Assembly (NCBI GenBank): GCA_038206385.1
Contig: JBBRAW010000042.1
Location: 1 to 24,853 of the forward strand
Reading direction: 5' to 3'
DNA length: 24,853 nucleotides
DNA from: JANXSD01 sp038206385
GTDB lineage: Bacteria > Bacteroidota > Bacteroidia > AKYH767-A > OLB10
The notes under the pieces were generated by a model. It had not been told where the DNA came from. It worked only from the letters and a program-made list of their open reading frames with translations, and searched no databases. The position numbers and the translations under genes are program-made. Of this stretch, positions 14,932-22,739 are shown piece by piece. Each line of letters begins with the position of its first letter. Position 1 is the stretch's first letter.

Positions 14932-16635
14932 ATGATTAGTAAAATAAAATCGTTGAACAGGAGGTGGTTAATCCCTTTCATGCTCGTTCCATTTGCAGTT
15001 ATTAGTTGGGGATTCGGAAATGATTTTTTCGAATATGGAAAACAACTTGAAATATTTGCGAATGTTTATCGTGAAGTAAATCATTATTATGTGGACGATG
15101 TGAATCCAGGTAATTTAATGAAAACAGGTATTAACGGAATGCTTACAAATCTTGACCCTTATACCAATTATTATCCTGAGTCGGAGATTGAAGATTATCG
15201 TATCAAACATGTAAGTGCAGAATATGGCGGAATTGGAGCAAGTTCTTTCCGAACAGGTGATAGTGTTATAGTTTTAGATGTATTAGATAGTTACCCAGCA
15301 CAAAAAGCAGATTTACGTGCTGGAGATGTTATCGTTGCTGTTGGAGGAAAATCTTTAAAAGGACTTTCAGCTGAAGAAGTAGATGATTTATTAAAAGGGC
15401 AAAGTGGTACCACCATAAAACTTAGCGTTGGAAGAATTGGAGAGCAACAACTAATTGAAAAGTCAATTGTGCGTGCAGATGTAAAAGTGAACAATGTTCC
15501 TTATTACTGCATGTTAAATGATAGTACTGGATATATTAAACTCGATAAGTTTTTACAAAATTGTTATAATGAAGTGCATGATGCATTAGTGGATTTAAAG
15601 AAAAATCCTAAAATAAAATCATTGGTATTTGACCTTCGTGGTAATGGTGGTGGATTGCTTGAAGAGTCTGTAAATATTTTAAATTTATTTATTGATAAAG
15701 ATCAATTATTGGTTACTCAAAAAGGGAAGTTAAGTAGCTCCAATAATGAATATGTTACCAAAGCAATTCCGCTCGACAATCAAATTCGTGTTGCTGTTTT
15801 AGTTGATAAACATTCTGCTTCAGCAAGTGAAATTACTGCAGGAAATTTTCAGGATGTGGATAGAGGTGTTGTAATTGGTCAGCGTAGTTATGGAAAAGGA
15901 TTGGTGCAACAAACGCGACCATTGAGTTATAATTGTCAGCTTAAAGTTACTGTTGCGAAATATTATACTGCTAGTGGAAGATGTGTTCAAACGAAAGTGT
16001 ATACTCATCGTGGTGAAGAAGGTAACATGGAAGAATTACCAGATTCAATTATTAAAGAATTCAAAACAAAAAACGGACGTACGGTTTATGATGCAAGTGC
16101 AGTTTATCCTGATCGTTACGTAGCACCTTTTGATACAAGTAATATTGCAAAAAGTTTATACCATCGTCTTTTGATTTTTGATTACGCTTCACTTTATCGT
16201 TCTAAAAAATCAAATATAGCACCCGCAGAAAATTTTAAATTAACTGATGAAGAATATAAAGACTTCATGCAATATGTGGATGCCAAAAATTACGATTATA
16301 CAACACAAACGGAACTAGCTTTTAAAGATTTAAATGAGAGTATTATCAAAGATAAATACTATGCAAATGTTAGTAATGAATTAACGGGTTTAGGAAAAAA
16401 ACTCATGCATAATAAAGATGAGGATTTAGTAACTTTCAAACCAGAAATAAAATTGATGTTGGAGCAAGAAATTATTGGTCGCTACTATTTTAGTAAAGGT
16501 CGTTATCAATACATGTTCCGTACAGATCCAATAATTAAAGAAGCACTTTTAGTTTTAGGTGATCCAATATTATACAATTCAATTCTTAAAGGAGAAGGAT
16601 CGTATAAAGTGATTGGGAAAGCAAATAAATACTAG
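14932..16635 (+). CDS. S41 family C-terminal processing peptidase (CtpA/Prc-like)
   Basis: Periplasmic serine protease of the tail-specific family, 567 residues from ATG 14932. A frame extension to TTG 14899 is rejected because a promoter box covers it. One N-terminal hydrophobic segment (about residues 10-27) serves as signal peptide or membrane anchor. The PDZ domain (about 90-175) carries the GGIG and AGDVIVAVGG motifs. In the catalytic domain, Ser297 in SASASEI (codon 15820-15822), Asp308 and Lys322 in SYGKG have the same spacing as the Ser/Asp/Lys of E. coli Prc, so the enzyme should be active. A further 180 or so residues follow the core, a C-terminal extension typical of Bacteroidota versions. 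Likely roles are envelope protein processing or turnover; the target is unknown. Ends convergent with pheS, 11 bases apart. Confidence 0.94.
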   Translation: MISKIKSLNRRWLIPFMLVPFAVISWGFGNDFFEYGKQLEIFANVYREVNHYYVDDVNPGNLMKTGINGMLTNLDPYTNYYPESEIEDYRIKHVSAEYGGIGASSFRTGDSVIVLDVLDSYPAQKADLRAGDVIVAVGGKSLKGLSAEEVDDLLKGQSGTTIKLSVGRIGEQQLIEKSIVRADVKVNNVPYYCMLNDSTGYIKLDKFLQNCYNEVHDALVDLKKNPKIKSLVFDLRGNGGGLLEESVNILNLFIDKDQLLVTQKGKLSSSNNEYVTKAIPLDNQIRVAVLVDKHSASASEITAGNFQDVDRGVVIGQRSYGKGLVQQTRPLSYNCQLKVTVAKYYTASGRCVQTKVYTHRGEEGNMEELPDSIIKEFKTKNGRTVYDASAVYPDRYVAPFDTSNIAKSLYHRLLIFDYASLYRSKKSNIAPAENFKLTDEEYKDFMQYVDAKNYDYTTQTELAFKDLNESIIKDKYYANVSNELTGLGKKLMHNKDEDLVTFKPEIKLMLEQEIIGRYYFSKGRYQYMFRTDPIIKEALLVLGDPILYNSILKGEGSYKVIGKANKY

Positions 16636-16646
16636 GAAGATTTTTC

Positions 16647-17690
16647 TTATTGAACTCCTTTAAAGTTCCTTAAAAAGCGCACATCGTTTTCTGAAAAAAT
16701 ACGCAGATCATTCACTGCATATTTCATCATCGTAATCCGTTCGATACCCATTCCGAAAGCAAATCCTGAATATTTATTGGGATCAATTTTTCCGTTTTCT
16801 AATACTGCAGGGTCGATCATTCCGCAACCTAATATTTCTACCCAGCCACTGTATTTGCAAACGTTACATCCACTGCCTTTGCAAATCTGACAAGATATAT
16901 CCATCTCTGCAGAAGGTTCCGTAAATGGAAAATAAGAAGGACGTAAACGAATTTTTGTATCTGCATTAAACATCTCTTGTGCGAAATAAAGTAGTGTTTG
17001 TTTTAGATCAGCAAACGAAACTTTTTCATCAATATAAAATCCTTCAACCTGGTGGAAGAAACAATGTGCTCGTGCAGAAATTGCTTCATTACGATATACT
17101 CTTCCCGGACAGATTGTTCTGATTGGAGGTTTTTGTTTATCCATCACACGCACCTGAATAGATGAGGTGTGCGTACGTAAAGCTAACTGTCCGTTATAAA
17201 TTGTTTGGTCGGGAGTTAAGTCAATAAAAAAAGTATCCTGCATATCACGAGCGGGATGTTCGGGCGGAAAATTTAATGCAGAGAAATTATGCCAATCATC
17301 TTCGATCTCTGGTCCATCACTAACATTGAAACCTATTCGTGAAAAGATGCTTATTATTTCTTTACGTACCAATGTAAGTGGATGAAAAGATCCTGTAGTA
17401 ATTGGCTCTCCAGGTAATGTTAAATCTTGACCTTTGAAATCATTATTACTATCCGTTTCAAAGGCATCTTTGAATTCAAGAATCTTTCCTTCTGCCGATT
17501 GTTTTAATTCATTTACTAATAATCCAAACTCTTTCCTTTCTTCTGCAGCTACATCTTTAAGCTTCGAAAATAAATCACCAAGCAATCCTTTTTTGGAGAT
17601 AAAACGCAAACGGAATTGTTCCAACTCTTCTTTAGTTGAAGGCTGAAAACTTTTTGCTTCCGCAATGTATGCACGAACTACTTCGAACAT
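16647..17690 (-). CDS. pheS: Phenylalanine--tRNA ligase alpha subunit
   Basis: Catalytic alpha subunit of the alpha2-beta2 class II enzyme that charges tRNA-Phe; cytosolic. It has 347 residues, the usual length. Seen: the N-terminal coiled coil (about 1-85), the motif 2 region around RTICPGRVYRNEAISARAH, the conserved RPSYFPFTEPSAEMDI near 245, and motif 3 GFAFGMGIERITMMKY near 315. CQICKGSGCNVCKYSGW includes the Cys pairs typical of bacterial PheS. The pheT gene is not in the window, as is common in Bacteroidota. The gene lies 65 bases downstream of the cyclophilin gene on the same strand with no clear promoter between, so they may be co-transcribed. Confidence 0.97.
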   Translation of the reverse strand: MFEVVRAYIAEAKSFQPSTKEELEQFRLRFISKKGLLGDLFSKLKDVAAEERKEFGLLVNELKQSAEGKILEFKDAFETDSNNDFKGQDLTLPGEPITTGSFHPLTLVRKEIISIFSRIGFNVSDGPEIEDDWHNFSALNFPPEHPARDMQDTFFIDLTPDQTIYNGQLALRTHTSSIQVRVMDKQKPPIRTICPGRVYRNEAISARAHCFFHQVEGFYIDEKVSFADLKQTLLYFAQEMFNADTKIRLRPSYFPFTEPSAEMDISCQICKGSGCNVCKYSGWVEILGCGMIDPAVLENGKIDPNKYSGFAFGMGIERITMMKYAVNDLRIFSENDVRFLRNFKGVQ

Positions 17691-17755
17691 GAATTAATTT
17701 GAATAAGAGATTGTTTCCCGTTGAGGAAATAAATGAAATTACGAAATGGATTATT

Positions 17756-18421
17756 TTATTCGATAACCTTAACAGTCATTTTGATATCCTTTAAAGGACG
17801 ATCGCCAGGTGCTGTTGGTTCATTCGCAATCTTATCAAGGATGTCTAAACCTTCCACAATATGCCCAAAAACTGTATAATTCATATCAAGAAAAGGAGTT
17901 CCTCCTAATGTTTTGTATGCTTGACGATTTGCCTCAGTATATTTAATTCCAAGACGCGTCTCAGTGCTATTTAATTCAGCATCAGTAGCAGGTTTCCCTT
18001 GAACAATATAAAACTGACAACCACTAGAAGCTTTAGCAGGATTCTCTGTCCTTGCTGCTGATAATGCGCCTTTAATATGATTCAAAGAATCCACGAATTC
18101 AGCAGGGATCGTATAACCAACATCACCGCTACCTAACATTTGACCAGGCTTCGCATTTTTTGAATCTGGATCACCACCTTGAATCATAAATCCTTTGATT
18201 ACACGGTGAAATAATGTGCCGTCAAGGGTGCCTTCCTTAGCTAATTTGATAAAATTATCGCGGTGCTTTGGCGTTTGGTTATACAATTGAACTTTGATAA
18301 CACCATATTCAGTTGTGATGGCAACAACAGTTTCTTTTTCCATTTTTTTCTTGTTATTTTGGGCAGATGCAAGGTTAAAAACCATCAGCATGGCCAGACA
18401 AATTCGGATACCGTTTTTCAT
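17756..18421 (-). CDS. Secreted cyclophilin-type peptidyl-prolyl cis-trans isomerase
   Basis: Accelerates proline isomerisation during folding of exported proteins; expected in the periplasm. ATG at 18421 gives a 221-residue protein with a clean signal peptide (KNGIRICLAMLMVFNLASAQ). The longer frame to 18463 would bury that signal and is rejected. Cyclophilin motifs: LFHRVIKGFMIQGGDP (catalytic Arg and the FMIQGGD block), SSGCQFYI, and YTVFGHIVEGLDILDKIA. The loop between FYIVQ and LDMNYTVFG is longer than in minimal cyclophilins and carries GTPFLDMNYTVFG, common in Bacteroidota forms. A -7 box at 18511-18504 is the probable promoter. pheS follows downstream. Confidence 0.93.
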   Translation of the reverse strand: MKNGIRICLAMLMVFNLASAQNNKKKMEKETVVAITTEYGVIKVQLYNQTPKHRDNFIKLAKEGTLDGTLFHRVIKGFMIQGGDPDSKNAKPGQMLGSGDVGYTIPAEFVDSLNHIKGALSAARTENPAKASSGCQFYIVQGKPATDAELNSTETRLGIKYTEANRQAYKTLGGTPFLDMNYTVFGHIVEGLDILDKIANEPTAPGDRPLKDIKMTVKVIE

Positions 18422-18493
18422 TTTAGAGAAATCGTTAACTTTGGAGTGTAACAGCCAGACCATTATTGATCTGTTTTGTTCTGCAATGATAGT

Positions 18494-18511
18494 TAAATTT
18501 GAACAAATTTA
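18494..18511. promoter_or_regulatory. Palindrome of two divergent -7 boxes
   Basis: TAAATTTG (18494-18501, + strand) and its exact complement CAAATTTA (18504-18511) flank two A residues. Each arm is a complete TAnnTTTG box, facing the lipoprotein gene (+) and the cyclophilin gene (-). A minus-strand TTG lies 23 bases upstream of the minus box (18537-18535); a + strand TTG lies 15 bases before the + box (18476-18478). Both spacings are off the usual 19-21. Confidence 0.5.
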
Positions 18512-18547
18512 TTTCAAATCCGTATAATCTCTACCAATATAAACCAC

Positions 18548-18895
18548 ATGTTTCGCTACGCACTTATCCTTCTTGCAATTACAGCAGTATTTGCTTCTTC
18601 CTCATGTAAAAAAACAAAGCCTTGCGAGGCAATTGTTACCGTTATGGATACTTTAGGTTTGCCAGTAGCTGGTGCTCGGGTAGTTTTACGTCAGGATAGT
18701 GTTATTAATCCTACAACTGGAATTCGTGCCGATATTTTAGCTGATGGGATTACTGCTGGTAACGGCGAAGTTCATTTTGAGATTAAATTGGAAGCCGTTT
18801 TGAATCTCGAAGCGTCACTCGACCTACTTTCTGCAAAAGATTATATCCGTTTGGAGCAATCTGAATTGGTAAGAAAAACGGTAGTTTTAAAGTGA
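18548..18895 (+). CDS. Small lipoprotein with transthyretin/carboxypeptidase-regulatory-like fold
   Basis: The 115-residue protein has a lipoprotein signal peptide; the lipobox ASSSC places the lipidated Cys at residue 20. The mature part begins KKTKPCEA and reads as one beta-sandwich domain: AIVTVMDTLGLPVAGARVVL, then NGEVHFEIKL. This is the pattern of transthyretin-like or CarboxypepD_reg-like domains that occur in many Bacteroidota surface lipoproteins. The substrate or partner is unknown. It is divergent from the cyclophilin gene, with the palindromic -7 boxes about 40-55 bases upstream. No adjacent gene on the same strand suggests a pathway. Confidence 0.8.
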   Translation: MFRYALILLAITAVFASSSCKKTKPCEAIVTVMDTLGLPVAGARVVLRQDSVINPTTGIRADILADGITAGNGEVHFEIKLEAVLNLEASLDLLSAKDYIRLEQSELVRKTVVLK

Positions 18896-19283
18896 AATTA
18901 GATGTTGTTAGTTTAAAACACTTTAAAAAGTTCTCAAAAAGCACAAGTTGTTTTAAAGGTGTAGTGTTTAATAAGCTATATATCTGACTGATAATTTACT
19001 CATTTTTTTAGAGTGGTGATTTCGGAAACATTTAATTTTCAGGATCATTTACGAGAAAGCAATTTGAAATTGAATTTTTCAGACTATTAATATTGATTTC
19101 TAAGATTCGTTTTTGAGTTTACTTGACAATTTTATAAAAAGAGAGTTTTTTTAATATATTATTTTAAAAAATTAACTGCTTTAATACAAATATTTATATT
19201 TGAATAATTGAGTGAGAGGCTTTGATGAATTTGGGATTTGATTAATTCATTCATGCTTTTAACAAGAATAATTACAACGTTTT
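18896..19283. other. Gene-free intergenic stretch of 388 bases
   Basis: I see no coding remnant on either strand. A weak inverted repeat, ACACTTTAAAA (18918-18928) with TTTTAAAGGTGT (18951-18962), could be an inefficient terminator for the lipoprotein gene, but it has a bulge and no T tract. The -7 box TATATTTG at 19195-19202 could serve the response regulator with a leader of about 77 bases. The rest is AT-rich without recognisable structure. Confidence 0.5.
19195..19202 (+). promoter_or_regulatory. Possible -7 box (TATATTTG) for the response regulator
   Basis: Fits TAnnTTTG, but lies about 80 bases from the ATG and lacks a -33 TTG. Weak by itself in such AT-rich DNA. Confidence 0.3.
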
Positions 19284-19922
19284 ATGAATCACCTAAAAAT
19301 TCTTGTTGTTGATGATCACCCATTGATACGAAAGGGATTTGAAAGTATTTTAAAAGGATTAAATTTTGATACTCCTTCGGTTAATGCTTCAGATGGTTTT
19401 GAGGCAATAGCTTTAATGAAAACAAAAAAATTTGACTTTGTTTTTATGGATATTCACATGCCAAAAATGAGTGGAATTGAAGCTACCAAAGAAATACGTG
19501 CTTTAGACAAATCAATAAAAATTGTTGGAATTTCTGCATATTCTGAAATTGATTTAATTTCAAAACTTTTTAAAGCGGGCGCAAATGGATTCACCGATAA
19601 AACAATTGACTCGAAAGAGCTATATCAATTAATTCAATCCGTTTACAGTGGAAATATATATTTACCAAAAAGTATCAAAGATGAATTGTTAGAATTCGAT
19701 GCAAAGCATACAAGCACTTCAAATGCCGAAATAAAATTCACTCTTAAACAAAAAAACATTTTGAATTTGATTTGCAATCAATTTTCTTCTAAAGAAATTG
19801 CTTTAATCTTAAATATAGCAAATAAAACTGTTGAATGGCATAGAGCTAATTTGTTTAAATTAACAAATTCGAAAAATGTTGCTGGCTTAATTAAATATGC
19901 TTTTAAAAAGGGAATTTTATAG
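19284..19922 (+). CDS. Orphan NarL/FixJ-type response regulator
   Basis: Two-component transcription factor of 212 residues. Receiver domain (about 1-120): acidic pocket D10/D11, phosphoacceptor D56 in FMDIHMPKMSG, S84 in GISAYS, and K106 in GFTDK, so all switch residues are present. LuxR-type HTH (about 145-205): LTLKQKNILNLICNQFSSKEI-like segment, with KTVEWHRANLF as recognition helix. No histidine kinase gene is adjacent, so the partner is elsewhere. The opposite-strand T9SS gene region ends close by, and a remnant of that gene family lies 21 bases after this stop codon. Target genes unknown. Confidence 0.93.
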   Translation: MNHLKILVVDDHPLIRKGFESILKGLNFDTPSVNASDGFEAIALMKTKKFDFVFMDIHMPKMSGIEATKEIRALDKSIKIVGISAYSEIDLISKLFKAGANGFTDKTIDSKELYQLIQSVYSGNIYLPKSIKDELLEFDAKHTSTSNAEIKFTLKQKNILNLICNQFSSKEIALILNIANKTVEWHRANLFKLTNSKNVAGLIKYAFKKGIL

Positions 19923-19942
19923 GTTTGAATGGTTTTTGCATT

Positions 19943-19978
19943 TCATAGTGCCTGCTTAAATATGGAAGTTGGTTTCAT
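19943..19978 (-). pseudogene. 5' remnant (11 codons) of a T9SS gene paralogous to the gene at 19988-21469
   Basis: On the minus strand, ATG at 19978 opens MKPTSIFKQAL and stops at TGA 19943. Apart from K2 for R2, this equals the first 11 residues of the neighbouring gene. At DNA level a 44-base segment (19947-19990) matches 21438-21481 at 41 of 44 positions. Homology stops abruptly after GGCACT. This is the start of a lost tandem paralogue. Confidence 0.85.
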
Positions 19979-19990
19979 TTTAATGGATTA
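19947..19990. repeat. 44-bp direct repeat, copy 1
   Basis: 41 of 44 bases identical to 21438-21481, exactly 1491 bases away. It covers the gene junction and signal-peptide start of a tandemly duplicated T9SS gene. Confidence 0.9.
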
Positions 19991-21469
19991 TTCTTTTAAA
20001 ATTTTTGCAACAAACAATTTATTACCTGATATAAATTGCAAGAAATAAATGCCACTTGATAGGCTTTCTACATTCATCGTTGTTTGCAACTCATGAGCTG
20101 CTTTTTGTTGCAATACTTTATTTCCTTTTAAATCATATAAAAGCAATTCTCCTAATAAATCATTTGTTTGAACAGTTATGTGATCCTTAACAGGATTAGG
20201 AAATACTTTTAATGGTTGATTATCCATTACCTCATGAATACCAGTATTAATTACACAATTACTATCCAAACAACCATTGCTATCCAATTTCATTATCCAT
20301 GAATTTTGAATACTTGTACTTGTATCGTAAACAGTACCACAAACAATAAATCCATGATCAAATGTTTCTTGAAAATCGATGATATAACTAAAGAGACCCG
20401 AACGATTATAAAAATGTTCCCAAAGTTTATTTCCACTACTGTCCATTTTCGCAATCCAACCAATAGGAGTATCATTTAAAGAACTATCCTTTTTCCTACC
20501 TACAATCACAACACCACCGTCGGATATTTCTTTGCTTATAAATGCATCTCTAGATTCAGGTCCATTATAAATATTTTTCCATTTGAAGTTAAAATTACTA
20601 TCCAGTCGTGCAACACAAAATGGATCAATTGCATCAGTAATACTAATTACAGTATCCAAAGAGAGAATTAATAAATAATCATTATTGCCATACCTCCATA
20701 AATCCCCTCCCCCCCCACTATTTAATGCGCCTTGAATAAACTTTTTAGTCTTAACTAAATTTCCTTGCAAATCATAAACAGCTAAATAGGGATGATGCCA
20801 GTTACTCGTATTCGCTTCTGCACCACTGATCACCAATTGATGTTTTGAATTTTCTATTACATGAAATGCTTGTTCATCAACACCTACTCCTAAAGTGCGT
20901 TGCCAAATAACATTTCCTGCTGTATCTGTTTTTACAATCCAAAAATCATTGTTAATGTTTGGAGAATATTTTACGTGGTTCCCAACGAACACATATCCAC
21001 TGTCACTACTTTGAATGCAATCGTAAAAAACATTTACAGAAGTATCACCTATAAATTTAACAAATTCTGTATCACCTAATGCATTATACTTTATGGCCAT
21101 ACCTTTTCCTTGATTTGTTGCAGTATTTATAGCTGCACCCAAAATCCAACCACTATCAAATGTTGGTTTTAAGGAACCTGAAAATCCAACATAACACTGC
21201 GCTCCCGGATATTCAAAATATTTTACGAATGCGCTGGTTCCATCCTTATTTAATTTACCAAATTCAACTCCATAGGTATTGGATTGTAAATCGGCCCCAT
21301 AAGTACTGTAAACATAACTACTATCAGCCACTTGATGAATACTGTAAGGTAATTCTCCATAATTACTATAATGAAAAATAGTGTCAAAGTTTTGCTGCGC
21401 TTCACAAAAAAAAGATAATAAGCAGGCACTTATTATAAGTGCCTGCTTAAATATGGAAGTTGGTCTCAT
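19988..21469 (-). CDS. Secreted T9SS-sorted protein, beta-propeller-like
   Basis: The 493-residue protein has a signal peptide (residues 1-24, ending FFCEAQ) and a type A sorting domain starting at VFPNPVKD (about residue 423) and ending VAKILKE. The central part holds about six to seven weak repeats with the pattern DSGYVFVGN...DFWIVKTDTAGNVIWQRTLG. Such repeats are frequent in Bacteroidota secreted proteins and probably form a beta-propeller. No catalytic motif is seen. Odd features: a perfect 31-base palindrome in the signal-peptide codons (21419-21449), a run of eight G in the coding strand (20709-20716), and flanking remnants of two paralogues, one 1 base upstream and one 9 bases downstream. 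It is the surviving copy of a tandem gene array. Function unknown. Confidence 0.85.
   Translation of the reverse strand: MRPTSIFKQALIISACLLSFFCEAQQNFDTIFHYSNYGELPYSIHQVADSSYVYSTYGADLQSNTYGVEFGKLNKDGTSAFVKYFEYPGAQCYVGFSGSLKPTFDSGWILGAAINTATNQGKGMAIKYNALGDTEFVKFIGDTSVNVFYDCIQSSDSGYVFVGNHVKYSPNINNDFWIVKTDTAGNVIWQRTLGVGVDEQAFHVIENSKHQLVISGAEANTSNWHHPYLAVYDLQGNLVKTKKFIQGALNSGGGGDLWRYGNNDYLLILSLDTVISITDAIDPFCVARLDSNFNFKWKNIYNGPESRDAFISKEISDGGVVIVGRKKDSSLNDTPIGWIAKMDSSGNKLWEHFYNRSGLFSYIIDFQETFDHGFIVCGTVYDTSTSIQNSWIMKLDSNGCLDSNCVINTGIHEVMDNQPLKVFPNPVKDHITVQTNDLLGELLLYDLKGNKVLQQKAAHELQTTMNVESLSSGIYFLQFISGNKLFVAKILKE
21419..21449. repeat. Perfect 31-bp palindrome in the signal-peptide coding region
   Basis: Arms TAAGCAGGCACTTAT (21419-21433) and ATAAGTGCCTGCTTA (21435-21449) around a single T, with no mismatch. 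It lies in codons 7-17 of the T9SS gene. The truncated copy at 19943-19978 loses homology within this palindrome, after GGCACT. Confidence 0.9.
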
Positions 21470-21481
21470 TTTAGTGAATTA
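21438..21481. repeat. 44-bp direct repeat, copy 2
   Basis: Partner of 19947-19990 (41 of 44 identical). It contains the end of the upstream remnant, the ATG at 21469 and the first codons of the intact T9SS gene. Confidence 0.9.
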
Positions 21482-21605
21482 CTACCAAAGGTACTGATTT
21501 TAACCTTTCTGATCCATCCATTAATTGTAAATAGTAAATACCTTGTTGCAAGCTAAATGTGGAGATAACTTGCTTATTATTTTCTTGATTCAAGGTAATC
21601 TTACT
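21471..21605 (-). pseudogene. 3' remnant of a T9SS-sorted protein gene (C-terminal sorting domain only)
   Basis: On the minus strand, about 44 codons are open from just after a TAA near 21606 to the TAA at 21473-21471, with no start codon at the expected place. The product reads ITLNQENNKQVISTF then LQQGIYYLQLMDG, and ends VPLVVIH. GIYYLQL followed by a basic segment is the last strand pair of a type A T9SS sorting domain, compare SSGIYFLQFISG in the intact neighbour. It ends one base before the ATG of the intact gene. Interpreted as the tail of a lost upstream paralogue. Confidence 0.75.
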
Positions 21606-21669
21606 TTAAATAGGAATCCTTTAATTGAATAGAAACTTAAATAGAGGTTTAAATAAACTTTGATTGAGT

Positions 21670-22050
21670 TTATTCGCTGTCAGGTGTTTCTTCTACAAAT
21701 AATCCTTGTTCACGGAAATATTCAATAGCGGATTGTTTGAGTAGGTAATCCTGTTCACCTAAGTTCATACGGGGAAGTTGCTGAACTAATTTCCAATGTG
21801 GCCAACCCTCATTATCAACACCTTCAAGATTATAAAATCCATACAAACTAAGTAGCTTGCAGGTAGCTATATGCATCAAATCCTGTTTTTCGTGTTTGGC
21901 AAATTTCCGAGTTCCCTGTCCTAGTTCTTGAATTCCAATAAGAAACAGTAATCCTTGAAGATCTACATCGGCATCAAAATGATCATTTATTTTATCAATA
22001 AGAAGATCCCAATCTTTCTTGAGCTCTTCAATATTTCGTAGATGTAACAT
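21670..22050 (-). CDS. Conserved hypothetical Bacteroidota protein
   Basis: The 126-residue soluble protein has no signal or membrane segment. The sequence looks like a conserved, single-domain helical protein: DVDLQGLLFLIGIQELG, then FAKHEKQDLMHIATCKLLS, then GWPHWKLV. I recall similar uncharacterised proteins in Bacteroidota but no name or function. The EKQDLMHIA segment with its His and acidic residues could bind metal; that is speculation. It is divergent from the CvpA gene (121 bases between starts), and downstream on the same strand is the T9SS remnant. No clear promoter box on its strand. Confidence 0.8.
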   Translation of the reverse strand: MLHLRNIEELKKDWDLLIDKINDHFDADVDLQGLLFLIGIQELGQGTRKFAKHEKQDLMHIATCKLLSLYGFYNLEGVDNEGWPHWKLVQQLPRMNLGEQDYLLKQSAIEYFREQGLFVEETPDSE

Positions 22051-22125
22051 AATGCGAAGGTAGGTGACAATGTATAATTCACAATTCGTAATTCATAATT
22101 TTTATTTAAAAAGTAGATTGCATAC

Positions 22126-22154
22126 TTGTTGGTACCGCTCCATTCTTAATTTTG
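22126..22154 (+). promoter_or_regulatory. Promoter (TTG-N18-TAATTTTG) of the CvpA-family gene
   Basis: -33 TTG at 22126-22128 and -7 box TAATTTTG at 22147-22154; predicted start about 22160, 12 bases before the ATG at 22172. Confidence 0.65.
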
Positions 22155-22171
22155 TGCTTTAATTAAGAACC

Positions 22172-22678
22172 ATGAACTACTTAGATGTTGTAATCGCCAT
22201 CCCTCTTTTGTGGGGTGCTTATATGGGTTGGAAAAAGGGATTGATTTTCGAAATTGCGATGATTATTGGGATGATTCTTGGAATTTATTTGGCCTTTAAA
22301 TTCTCGAGTATGTTTGAACATTTGGTGGGTACTTATATTCATGGAAGTACTTCCGCATTACCCTATATTACTTTTTTTCTTGTCTTTATTGCTGTGATAA
22401 TCATTATGATTTTACTAGCAAAATTTTTGGAAGGAGTATTGAAAATGTCATCTCTTACTCCAATCAACCAAGTTTTGGGTGCCCTTTTCGGATGCATAAA
22501 ATTTGGATTAGCAATAAGTGTAATGCTTTCACTCCTTCGTCCTGTTGATGCACGTGTTGGGATCATGAGTGCTAAAACAAAATCAGAGTCGCATTTATAT
22601 GGACCTGTTTTAAATGTAGCACATTATTTATTTCCAGCATTACAAGATGTGAAGTCGGAGTTTAGTAAGAGGATTTGA
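22172..22678 (+). CDS. CvpA family inner-membrane protein
   Basis: A 168-residue integral membrane protein with four hydrophobic segments (about residues 3-20, 25-45, 62-85, 100-120) and a hydrophilic C-terminus. The beginning (MNYLDVVIAIPLLWGAYMGWKKG) and the loop GWKKGLIFE are typical of the CvpA/colicin V production family. In other bacteria, members affect colicin V export, envelope integrity and bile or deoxycholate resistance; the molecular function is unknown. The universal stress protein follows 61 bases later with its own promoter. Confidence 0.9.
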   Translation: MNYLDVVIAIPLLWGAYMGWKKGLIFEIAMIIGMILGIYLAFKFSSMFEHLVGTYIHGSTSALPYITFFLVFIAVIIIMILLAKFLEGVLKMSSLTPINQVLGALFGCIKFGLAISVMLSLLRPVDARVGIMSAKTKSESHLYGPVLNVAHYLFPALQDVKSEFSKRI

Positions 22679-22696
22679 AGAAAGTAACATTAAATT

Positions 22697-22726
22697 TTGA
22701 ACAACATTAATTAAGAATTAAATTTG
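22697..22726 (+). promoter_or_regulatory. Promoter (TTG-N19-TAAATTTG) of the universal stress protein gene
   Basis: TTG at 22697-22699 and TAAATTTG at 22719-22726; predicted start about 22731, leaving a leader of only about 9 bases before ATG 22740. A second -7-like box, TATATTTG, lies at 22729-22736 and would give a leaderless transcript. Confidence 0.6.
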
Positions 22727-22739
22727 ACTATATTTGAAA

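Noticed and set aside
17700..17735. TTTCC/GGAAA hairpin between cyclophilin and pheS considered as terminator or T-box-like leader
   Set aside because: Five-base stem with no T tract and no further leader structure; the gap is only 65 bases.
18422..18463. Upstream start for the cyclophilin
   Set aside because: It would add 14 residues before a clean signal peptide; ATG 18421 fits better.
18918..18962. Inverted repeat considered as a terminator after the lipoprotein gene
   Set aside because: Bulged stem, 22-base loop and no T tract; too weak to call.
19923..21669. T9SS gene with flanking repeats considered as an insertion sequence
   Set aside because: No transposase; the repeats are gene ends of paralogues and fit tandem duplication.
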